Of a stretch of DNA of 64,000 nucleotides, positions 33,513-44,800 are shown piece after piece; the stretch's first letter is position 1; every line of letters starts with the position of its first letter. Below the pieces are notes generated by a model that was given only the letters and a program-made list of their open reading frames with translations, searched no databases and was not told where the DNA came from. The DNA lies in assembly GCA_032988165.1 (NCBI GenBank), contig JANTQF010000056.1, positions 62,001-126,000 on the forward strand, written 5' to 3'. Position numbers and translations under genes: made by a program. The DNA is from Emmonsiellopsis sp. PD_33. Its lineage: Eukaryota; Ascomycota; Eurotiomycetes; Onygenales; Ajellomycetaceae.

Positions 33513-36500
33513 TAAAGCAATTGTATGCTTGATATTGGCATCCACGTCAAGTTGAGAAAGATGAAAAGAACACCAACCCACACCTGAGTTAGTCAATGAG
33601 AAAGTCAAAAGTACATATATATGTCAGATAGCATATATAGTAGTCTTAATCCGTAAATAATTGAGAAAGAAATGTTTGGGTTACCACACTTGCATTTTTC
33701 AGTCACTGCAACTTCTTATTCCTCAAGGAGAAAGACAGCCATGGGCCCTGTTGTCGACCCCAAACTCCAGCCCCCAAAGGTTATTTCCTGCGGTCAAATA
33801 TCTGGTGTTGACAGCCAGTTAGTTAAATCTGATAGCCTCTTTGGCTCGTGGAGAAAAATGCTTGAGGTCCTGTCGGCTTTTGTTCCAGCCCCTTTTGAGG
33901 TTGGGGGTCACCTGACATGGGAACCCTAACTTGTTAATCTAACCTCGACCAGGGGTACAGGAATTCAGCCGCCGCCGCTGCTTGTCTTCAACTCCCTCCT
34001 CCTCGCCTTGTCCCTGTCGGTGGGCCGATGGCTTTTGCCCATCTGAGTACCCACAAAATACTTCTCACAAGCCTGATCTCCAGGGTTCCAGAATGTTCGA
34101 GATTAAAAACTGGAGGCTGGTTTCGGGCGACAGTAGCTGGTTCCAGCTTAGTACGGGCCTACCCCAGTTCTTCATATTCTGACGGGCTAATGCGCTCATT
34201 TGGCCAACTACGCAAGGTCTTTCTTTGCCTTTGTCGCTCTGCGATCGGCATATACTGAAAGATCTTATTATGCATTCCATTGTCAAAGGTCACGCGAGCC
34301 GTTGAGATTCTACTCCCTTTCACCTTCTCCGCAGTGATGCATATTTGGTCCTAGTTGATTACTCCAAGCAGCTGGATGGACTTCGAGTAATAGTGCCTTT
34401 GATATGGACTTGATGATATGCTGATATGCCTTGATTCTGAGCCGATATAAGATATAGTTTTGAGTCATCATACTCAGGCATGGTCAACTAAGAAGTCAGC
34501 ATGATTAATCCATGATTAGTTACGTTGCATTCAACCAACTTGTGAGGCTGAATGAGCTATGGGGAATTACCCTTTTGTCATTTCAGGAGAAATGCAAGGT
34601 ACATAAACACTATTTATTACTGAATGGTGATTCGCAAAATGGCTAGATAAACAGCCATCCATCCAATAAGCTCAACAGTCCCCTTTTCCCCCCTTTCCCC
34701 CCGAGTACAAACTCTGTATTGTTAACTATCTTGGAAATACCTTCAATGATTACCTCCCCAGAAGCGCCGGAAGCTCCGAATCACCCGGCAAACCGTCAGA
34801 GAAAAAACCGACAATCCAACAAAACCACACGCGCGCGTGGGGGAGAAACGGTTCATCGACAGCGTGAATTACTGATTTCATCTAGGTACCCGAGAATTAA
34901 CAATTACCGAATGGATATTTATTCCCGAATCCCGATCTCTCAGCGGTAGGTCGTGATCCTGTTATTAGGGACAAAAGTTTGATCCCCGCCTCCACCGCCA
35001 CCCGGGAAAATGGCTTTGGTAATAGGGGGGTGAAAAATCTGCATATTCTGATCTACATACATACATACATAGGCCGGCTGTTGTGTTGAGTTTTTCCTGC
35101 GGCGTCGTGAGGAAAATCCGAGAGCTGCATGCATAATCGACCGGACTTTCCCCATACAAATCAAATCCAAGAGCCAGTTAATCAACTAAATTCTGACGAG
35201 TTCAGGCCGGATACGGATGCTTCTAGTTACTTTTAAGTTAGCAAGGGCTGTTTGTGACGAATTGTATATGTATCCTGCTTGCTTGGTAAGGAGCTGAGTT
35301 CTGTTCGCGGCTCAATTCGAGTACGACTAATTTATCTACAAACGCACCCCCCCTGCTCCGTGTACAAAGGAGATCAACAATTAACAAAAAAGCATAAGCC
35401 GCTTGTTGCACCCTACATCCGTTACTTTGCTTCTGTCACCCGTTCGCATCTGTGTCTGCAATGCCATGTCATGCTATGCTAGGCTATGCGGTGTGCCACG
35501 GTGACGCAATATGGGGATGTATGTATGCTAGACAAACCCTTTAATTAATGATTCCCCATTACGAATATCCGGAGGCATATCAGCGTCTGCGAGTGCTATC
35601 TCGCGAAGAGGAAACCGTTGAAAAGAGCCGGTTTGATCTACACCCCTGACAGATCCACAGTGATGGGTGGACTAAATAGTTGGCGAAACAAGCCTCGAAA
35701 GGGAATTCATCCAGACCATGGATGGCATGGCGTGCATGTATCATGTATCATGTCCTGGATGGATGTATTGGCAATGTTCCGGAGACAAGGGATGGAAGCC
35801 GGTTCCTCCCCGAGGGGAAAAGGAAATAAAGTTCCGAGGATGATGGGTTTTTGGGCAGGGTGACGGTGCTGGGAAATGGAGGGAAGGGAACGAATGTAAC
35901 CTTACTCGTTACATGATAATGTGTTTGGAATTTACGAGTTGTTGTTTGGGAGGGCAGATTTATTTTGTGTGTTTGGGTTGTGTTCGAGAGGGGGTGATGG
36001 ATGGTTTGAGATACGAATAAATGTAGGCATGGAAATATGTAACTAGGTACATCTAGCTTATAATGCTTGATGTTAATTGCGGCCAGGTTTTATTGTCTGG
36101 GAAAAGAAAGGCATGGTTCCAACGCCTTTTCTCTTCTGAATCTGAAGCAAAGGGACATCAGGTCCTCTGGCCTTTGTCGAGCTATCTAATAATCCCCGCC
36201 ACTGCAAGGGGCAACAGTCATAGCTTCTGTTGTATTGTTTTAACTTTAGTTACCGGGGTTATTATCATCATAGCTAGATAACCTAGAGGGTGATTCTGCA
36301 ATTTTGCCAGAGAACCAATGTACCGTACGAATTGCAATATATTCTTTTGTAACTATCGTTTCGCCCCCTGACAAAATTTCCCAAGCGCACCTGCGAAAAG
36401 AAAAATAAAGTAAAAAAGATAATAAATAGATGAGATGGTAAGAAGATAAATAAGTTGCAGGGAACGGATGCTAAAGCAAGAAAGAGCCGCCCTGATATTA

Positions 36501-37184
36501 TATCCCAAAACAGATAATGTTCCAAGTAAGCTGAACAAAAAAAGGGGAAAGAAGAAAAATTGAGTTCCGCCACACGCCGCGCTTGATCCATTCCATCCTA
36601 GGAAATAAAAATGGGCAAAAAAAAAATAGGGAAAAGGTCCGGGATCATGATAATACACCCCTAGAAAGTGCGCTTCCGGGAATGCCGATCCATGTTGGTG
36701 CCAAACGTCTCCATCCGTCAAGCATATCGCATGTCTCTCATGAACGAACTAATTTCTCGATGGTATAAGGGGTTGTTGTTAAAAGATGTACATGTACAAG
36801 TACAGGTCGAAAATTTAATGAAGCTGAAACAAAGAGATCCCCCCCAAAAAAAAAGTATGTAGTCAAACGAAAAGGAATTTCTGCACTGCGTTGATAGGGT
36901 AATGACGAGGGTAACAAAGACGCATTAGGCCCTCGGTAAATGGTAACTATAAAAGTATATGCATAGGAACGTGAAAGCTTGGGCTTTGGCCATCACTCTG
37001 ATGCATAGGATATTCAAGAACATAGAAAAAGGCCAAGGGGAGCGAAATGGCCGATGAAAGAAGGATAGGGTATTGGTGGTGGGGTCAGTCCATGAGCATA
37101 ATAAAGGTAATATCAAAAGGTTTGTACACGAAGACCGTGGTGGATAAGTTGGTATTTTATTTTTAACTTCTGCTTTTGTAGGTG
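33513..37184. other. 3.7 kb intergenic region
   Basis: No frame here has a recognisable domain. The region includes a pyrimidine-rich stretch at 34680-34702, short CATA repeats near 35055 and several A-rich tracts at 36400-36860 that probably lie downstream of the receptor gene ending at 37185. I see nothing else. Confidence 0.45.
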
Positions 37185-39024
37185 TTACGACTTTGAATCG
37201 GCGTACCAATATGGCCCATTCGAAACGTTCCCACTGCGGGAAAATGTTGATTGGGCAAATGTTGATTGGGGATTCCAGTCTCGACTGTTCGTGCGGCGAT
37301 GGTTGTGGCTGTGTGTGGCACTTGGGGGTCGAGGTGTTGAGAAACTCAGGGCGGGACTGGTGTATTTTATTTCACGAGTATAACTTTCGGTCTCTTTGCC
37401 TCCAGAAAATCGGAGGGTAGACATCGATAGGTCGGAAGGGCTAGGTGGAAGGAGGGGCTCCGGTGATTTGACCACTTGGTTCCGAGACGAGGCGTTGATC
37501 ATCTCGTAGGAGCGGTTATTACCAACACGGTCTCGGGCATCGACAGAGACAAATTCTCTGCTGCGGCCAAGTTTTCGCTTGAAAAGGTCAATCCACCCAA
37601 GAATCATGGAGTATCGACCAAGGAAGATGAGTGTCCATAAACCGCTCATGGACAAGAGCACCAGGACGGCCATTATGGATGCTTCATTGGGACCTATGCC
37701 GCTAGCTTGCGGTGCGCATTTTGTTTTATCCCCTTTGGACAATGCAAGACAGAAAATCCAAGGTTGAGCTTTTGCTATCAATTCCGGAGTCCGCTTAGCA
37801 CTGCTATCCAAGGATAAGAATATTATGGCAAAGAAAATGACGTTTCCAATAATCGTGAGGACAACGGCGATTCCTCTCCATTGTAACTGGATAACCCTTT
37901 TGACGCGGCGGTATGCCTGGCGTGCTGAAACTGTTCGTACGCTCCCCTGGTAGGACGGTATTACGGAGCTATTGTCGGTCGTAGGATTGTTGTCCAGGAG
38001 TGATTTGACGTAGACGTGGATACAATAACCCAGCGTCACAAACTGTATGACGAGCGCTGCGGCAGCAAGACCCATTAACGGGCCCCAAAAGTCTGCCAGG
38101 CTATTATCATGGTTAATGTGGCAGATGGAGCCAAATCGGTAGGAAGTGCCTGTTATGATCAGGCCCACGGCCAGCCCAACAGCTGGGATACCCCATCCGA
38201 AGACCAGCGTGCTAATGAAGAATTTATTGCCAGTGACGACATCCCAACAAATTTGGAGGTGTAGCGATAGGGCGCGACAGAAACCTATGGTAATGATTAG
38301 CACAATATTTAAACTGATAAGGGTAATGACTGAAGACATACTCCACATAACAACGGCCCAGCCACCAAATATGATAAATGCGCCAGAAAATGCGCACGCC
38401 ACGTCCGACTTCATATCATGTGGGGTAATTGGGTCAAAGCATTCGTTCGGCTTAGCAGCCAGGGGAACAATGAAGGAGAACTACTCGATTCCACATTAGT
38501 TTATCGAGCGACGGCGAGTTTAAACAACCACTGTGGGCGACGCGCACCTCCATAAATACAATCCCAAGGGCTAAGCACACGCTCAGATAGTGTCGATGTG
38601 TCCATTTAACGGGTAGAACCGCAAAACTGAGCAGTAGTAAACAGTTTAAGGAGAATATCGCAACAGCAATCCAATTGGCAACTATGGTTTTATCCATGAA
38701 CCCTTCAAGAGTATCAGCATAAGCCGGGTTCGGTAAAGGCGGGAAGGGAGGAGTAGGTCACTACCTTCAGGATATCTCCAGTCCGCCTGCGGGCATGGAA
38801 GGCAGCAACTGACGTTCGTGCCGCCGAGCGGGATCTCATCGCAATATCGGCCAGGTACAACTGCGACAGGTTAGTTTCTGGGTAAAGGGACAAAATTATA
38901 CTGAATTCTACGGCAGGTAGAACAACAGGAGAAGTAACTCACATCCACCGGAGGATGGGAAGAGGTCTTCCTGTAAGAATGGCGATGGGCATAGCCCCCT
39001 GCCCTTCGATGATGAAAGGACCAT
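37185..39024 (-). CDS. Seven-transmembrane receptor with Cys-rich ectodomain (Frizzled/secretin-like)
   Basis: Probable plasma-membrane G-protein-coupled receptor. Exons (5' to 3') are 39024-38943, 38860-38765, 38702-38548, 38480-38342 and 38284-37185; joins are in frame and give 523 residues. A short Cys-rich ectodomain is visible (LCPSPFLQEDLFPSSGG, GRYCDEIP, SCCLPCPQADWRYPEG), then TM1 (IVANWIAVAIFSLNCLLLL), the loop PVKWTHRHYLSVC and further helices: FIIFGGWAVVMW, ISTLVFGWGIPAVGLAVGL, AAAALVIQFVTLGYCIHVYV, GIAVVLTIIGNVIFFAIIFL and IMAVLVLLSMSGLWTLIFLG. The cytoplasmic tail of about 130 residues is Ser/Pro/Arg-rich and suited to phosphorylation. This layout is shared by a family of fungal Frizzled-like receptors whose ligands are unknown. 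The N-terminal start is uncertain: the first ATG in frame gives no signal peptide, so an upstream exon may be missing. The last intron is 57 nt and stop-free in frame. Confidence 0.8.
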
Positions 39025-40550
39025 TTCCGCAGCCGTGTCTGATCGCTGTTCCCTTGGGTTTAGATATCCCCCAAGGACGTATGGAATGTCATATCCTTCT
39101 TGGGCGCATTAGAGGTAGCCGCGGTGTGGTGTCAGTGATCGGTATTCCAGCCCTATTCTCAACCTTTGCGCCTAAGGTAATGGTCCTTGAAAAAATTCGA
39201 GAGTGAAGGAGGGGTAGTCAATAGATATGAAGAGTCTGGATGGAAAGTATCCACATACAAAGAAGGATTCTAGAGGGATGTATGTAGAAATACTTCATAT
39301 GAGGAAATAAAAGTAAAAAGAGAACGGGGCTCTAAACGAAAGAAAGGAAAGCCATCTAGGTTTCAAAAACCAGACCCAACGGGGACATGTCAAGAGTAAT
39401 AAGAATTCCGGAGCCAGGGAACATCGAACGCCAATTGGCAGACGGGGTTCGCCAAATGTAATATTAATGGGCCTTTCCCTTTGAGGTCTCCAACCATGCG
39501 CAGCCGCTAACGAGCAGGAAGAATATACAACGAGAGACCTATGGTTACTCTCTGGCGGGGACCCAGAGGACGCCGCTGGTAACGAGTGGTGGGTTTGGGG
39601 GGATGAGAGAGTGGGACAGATTCTCCGGCCTCCCACCCTGCGATGTGGAGGGACCAGCACCATGATGGAAAAGTTCCACTGGACACAGAGTCTCGCCTAT
39701 GAGGATCGAAGACAGCCATCCTCTCCAAACTTCCCTGTCGGCAACATGCTAGGCACCCCTGCCCCCAGGCACGACAGACAAATCCAGATGGCCGCACGGT
39801 CTCTGGTGGTTCTGCACACGTTTATTTGTCGGCCATAAGCTCCCGAGGTGCCTGGAAATGAACGGGTAAGCTGACGGAAGTCTATTGACTGGCCGCGAGG
39901 AGGCGCGCCAAGGGGGCAGTGTGTGGTCTATGGTTGGTCTGTTTCGTTCCTTGCGTCCAACTCGCAGAGATGTCGCAAGAGGATTATTATGCGTAGTTTT
40001 GTGCGCGTTGTTGAAGAGGCGGCGATCCCGAAGTCCTGCGTAGTGGCCGCAGTGAAGAAAACTGTTTAAGAGCCAAGCGATCCAAGGAAGGATTCCAAGG
40101 TTCCAGACGACAGCCCAGCATGAACCAGCCCGGGATACGCCCGAACCCCCCCCCCAAATCCTCCCAGGGGGCTGGTGGCTGAGGACGGAGTAGGCCTCAG
40201 TAGGGACTCGGCCAAGCAAGGGAGAGGCACGCCCTGGACATTCAGCGACAGACAATACGCTGCGTCTGGAGTCCCCCGGCAATGACATGCAGTCTAGCGG
40301 GGAATGGCAGCGAGGATGCCCCTTGTTCGCAGCACAATACACGCCGTCCAGGGGAGCCCTGCTTGGGGCTACTGTTTGGCGAGTTGTAACGTTGAAGCGA
40401 TCGCTGGAGGGGCAGTTGGAGCAGCGGGCAGATGGAGCATGGATCGAGGCCTTTTTCCCTCGCAAGGCCAGAGTTCGTGCCAGCCTCTTTCTTTTCTTTT
40501 TCCCATTCCCAGTGGCGGTGGGGCAGCAATGGGAGCGAGGGGAAACGCAG

Positions 40551-40564
40551 GTTAACTAGTTAGC
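40551..40564. repeat. Third copy of the TAACTAGTTA palindrome
   Basis: The 14-mer GTTAACTAGTTAGC here is identical to 200-213. It contains the 10-bp palindrome found twice near the left end of the window. One copy of a specific 10-mer is expected in about a million bases of random sequence, so three in 64 kb is more than chance for an unselected word. Confidence 0.45.
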
Positions 40565-41778
40565 TGCGGCGAAGTCAGGGTGAACTTTGAAGATGAAGAT
40601 ACATGGGCACACCGCAGCCAATCTACGCGTAACAGCAGCCCACACGCTTTCGCCTGAATCCGACATCCCAGGGCTCCTCGCCGCGGTGGTTGATTTCCAT
40701 TCGGGCTCCTCATACATCATTACTGTTTCATAGCTCTCTGTGGGACAAGCCCACCGCCTCTTGTCCTTCCTGTGTGGCCTGTATAGTTCAAATCGGGCAA
40801 ACCACGGTTGCAAAAGTGGACATGCTAGTTACCTTTCAGCTACGATATCGGGGAGATAAATAACTCCAGCTGAATCTAGGGCCGTTTTGGATTGCCATTA
40901 CCGGATGCTGGGGGGGGGGTATCTAGTTTTTGCCACGGCTAGGCGCCAATTACTGGTGAATATTCTCCATCCCACTGCTTACTGGCCCTGGTTTGACTTG
41001 GAGCAGGAGAATATCTATCAATCAGAGACTGGGCCACCGAGGATATAACATCCAACCCAATCCCACTCCTGTCAGCCGCGGAACAACGGCTTCCCCGCCT
41101 CCCGCTCGAGGGGTTGGGGATAGCATCAACTAAATTCACGCGACGACATGGGGAGACATCGAATAGCAACGGTGCTTAAAAAAAATATTTTAGTCCTGTT
41201 CGTCAAGCGGGGAAACTCCCGCTATCTCATCAAGGATTTTGGAAATCAAGAAACAGGGACCTGGAGAAATGGAACCACATGTTAATCAACATGAAATCAG
41301 AAGCCGGAATATCATCTCCAACGGCCGAGCGACGGCAGCCCGCCATCCTGCTAAATTCTTAGTCTGAGCCCTAACTGGTAGTTAACTAACTAAGTTGGAA
41401 CCAATTCACGACGCCAATTCCTGCTAGGTATTCTTCCGCCATCTGAACGAAACAAGCCAAAGAACAGGTCACCTTATCTCCGTCTCTCAATCTCATTCTT
41501 ATCAGTTGATATGGCGTTCAGAGTACTCTTCGAGTTCCCCTTACCATCGCTCAAGGTGTCACCGCACCAGAGGCAAGCCTTTAGAGGGTTCTGATCTGAT
41601 GTTTCCCCTTCAGGAAAAGGTTAGAGCTTGAGAGGATGGATGGGTGTAGACAGCTCTCAACTTGCTATCTCATGCTTTCAGGAACGAAAGCAGCGAGTGG
41701 GACCAAATACCCCTCACATCGTACGTCGATTACTCTTTCTCTCCCATCGGCGGATATTTGGGAATGGAAATAGATCTT

Positions 41779-41805
41779 CCCCATACCCCCATACCCCCAT
41801 ACCCC
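41779..41805 (+). repeat. CCCCCATA tandem repeat
   Basis: Just over three units of CCCCCATA (the first one base short) in non-coding DNA. It is a simple tandem repeat with no visible function. Confidence 0.8.
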
Positions 41806-44800
41806 AGAGTTCCGACCAGATCGATCGCGATTTGCATGTGTTCGAGTTGGTCAAAGTTTTTCTCTTCCCAAGCCCCCTCCTTTCGGTTGCAGGTGACCGA
41901 GGAATTGTGATCCTTTCCCCAGATCAATAGTAGCAGTATTATTATGATCGAGGCTTCAATTTGGTGCCTCCCCAGCTTTTCCCGTTGTAATGGTAGAAAT
42001 ATGGAGATTTGGGAGTGTCTATCCACAAATATCGGATCCGGCACAGGCGCCGTTTTTTTCCGGCAACCAGACAACGAGAAAGCCTTTATTTAGAACAGAT
42101 AGCTAGTTAGATGACGACGGTGGGGATCGAGAAAGTTGAAGCAGATGAACAATACCCCCCCCCCCCACCCCTCTATCACTGTTGACAGCAACTTGACACC
42201 CTCACGGAGCGGGTATGTCCCCTCCTATTCCCCAAGCGAATCTACTTTAAAGATTCAGCGAGCGGGCCCGGAAAGACATAAGACGATTTCGATTCGATAC
42301 AATATACCGATGAATTAGTCTTGAACTTAGAACAATATCGTGAGTAAAATATCCGCGTATGGGCGTGTAACTAACAATAAAATAATAAAAAGCGCTTTTA
42401 TTTGCGATATCCCGCTAGTTTGCGGTCGGTCTACGATATAATTATTAACAACTCCCTATGGGCCTACGGCTGACTACATTGTTTCAAAGTTTGTACGTGT
42501 ACGCGGAGCTGGTAATAAGCCAGAGTTACTGGCTTACTATCATCCTATCTCGGAGTTTCTCCGTAGGCCTGGTTCACTTGGGTGATCAGTGTTATGATGC
42601 AGGGCAGTAGCCATTATAAATCATGGAATGAAACAAGGGGAATAGAATAGTCCCCGACAAATATGTTTGGGTTTTCGTGTAAGTCAAGGGCTTTTAGCTA
42701 TGAGCTCACATATGTCACAACATATGGGCATTCCAACCATAGACTTTTCTCCCCTTGGGTCTCATTGAAAGAGTCATGACATTATTATCTGCGATCCTCG
42801 ATATGGAGAAGTACCATGATTCATGCCTAACCTCCGCTACGATTCAGAACACACTTGCCCAAAGACGAGATAGAAAAAAGAACCAAGCGAGTTTCATGTT
42901 GATAGTTATTTCGACTTCCCGATATTAACAGCAAAGGAAAATCAGAATACTCTGTTCAGGAACACAAATGACCTCATACAGGCAAAAGAATGGCCTGGTG
43001 AGCACTATTTTTGACAGACGCATGAAATAGATGAGAAGCCTTGCAGGCCCATGGGCCATGGGTCATGGGCATTGGTCCTGCTGTAGCACCCTTTTTTGCT
43101 TCTTTCACAGCAATTGGGACCACTACCATGAGGGAACCTGCACACACAGCCCTTTTGTCGAGATTCAGATCCTCTCTCACGCAGCGCCTGGGAATCGATT
43201 TTAGGAGATCGCGGAATCCATAAAGTTACATATGGTTCCTAGCGGCCAGGATTCCGACACAGGACCAGGAGTCCAGGACTGCTGGAATCCCCAACCGTTT
43301 TACGGCTGAGGTCCCCTGGCCGAATATAGGGTTCAACCCGGATATAACTTAGGCCTGGGCCAAACGGATACACAGCCTATATAAATCCCGACCCTTAGAA
43401 CTGGACGGTAAGCTGGCTGCGGTTCCGCGGTACTCTAGCACCAAGGCAGTCATTAACTGCAGCCCACCAGCCCGTTTCCCCTGACCTATAGTTTGACAAA
43501 ACCATACGTACCCTTATAAGGGTGGATGTACTGGGCGGGTTCCCGCAAGGTGTGCCTCGAGGATCCTCAGTGCCTTAAGCGGCAAAGCAATGTTGCAGCT
43601 GAGCAATGTGGGTTTGAACCGTCCATACAAGAGACGTAGGTACCATGGCATCCTGGATCCGGCAACGGCAATGGTGTAAAATCTCCAGCAGAGCGAGTCT
43701 CGAGTCACAGAAACAATCGTAAATTAACGGCCTATCAGCTGAATGTGTTAGAATGGGGCTTCATTCCCACCCCTCATTCGATAGTCCCTATGGACTCGTT
43801 ATTGCCTCGCGATATAGCAGAGGATTATCATCGGCGGTATAAATGACCTGGTTAGGGAAGAGTGAAGAAGTGTATCTTTTATGAAGGGCCATGATAGTTA
43901 ATGTAATTCGCCACCCATCGCTCTCGTTGGCGCCGTGTAGAAATTGAATCACCATAGCATGGCTGGGGAATACGCGAGCTCTCCCATAGGCACATTCGCT
44001 AACCAACATCACACCCAATCAACGACAACCGTTCATGATCGACGTTGATGAAGCTTCGAATTGGTTCCCGGAGTTTTTTCTGCTCGATGCACTGACACAG
44101 GACCTAAACTGGCGCCAGGAACAAGACAACCAGTGAGGAAAGTTAACGAGGCAGAGAGGCGGATTTCGTGTCTGGAGCTCAATCCCAAGGCAGACGATCA
44201 GTCAACCACTGAGAGAGCATTCCAGGGGCCCTGCGCCGCATTTTCGGCTGGGCCGGCCCTACAGGACAAGCAGCTTGTTCTAACGGGGCGGGATACACCT
44301 GGTGGAGGCGAGAAAACTGTGAGTCAACTGTCGCCAAATGGCTATTTTCTGCTATTGACAGGCTTCAAAGCTTTTAATCTGCCCCAGCGCTGTTCTTTGC
44401 CAACCCATTTGTGCTTTCTCTGTGGCTCATGGGGATCCGGGCTATGTCAAGAATTCTCAACGGCGCGGACATGGCCAGCTGAAGAACAAAATGCGGGGCA
44501 CCAGTCAACCATATTGACCATTCCACCTACGTAATTTGGATATCTCGGTGGACAGCGTGATGATGATAAACAGTGTCATTATCAGATGACATGGAACTAG
44601 AGGTTGGCAGTCAACCTCCATTTTTGTGTCAATATACCAATCTTTTGCTTGATCTACCAAAGCGCGATGGAAGCGATTGTTCGCCTTGTCTTCTGTTTCT
44701 CTTGAGGCCTCATCGTCTCTCCCGGCCCTAAGCTGGGTAGGCAGGAAACTGGAGGATTTTCAGGGGATCCCTTCCCCTTCATTACACCATGATCTCATTC

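Noticed and set aside
43788..44018. Minus-strand peptide with a coding-like look (GRARVFPSHAMVIQFLHGANE)
   Set aside because: Only 76 codons, and I could not extend it into flanking exons with valid splice sites. It might be a gene relic, but the evidence is insufficient.
44061..44534. Plus-strand frame of 157 codons in the large gene-free interval
   Set aside because: It opens at TTG and has no internal ATG near the start. Composition is ordinary non-coding, and no motif or splice pattern supports a gene.
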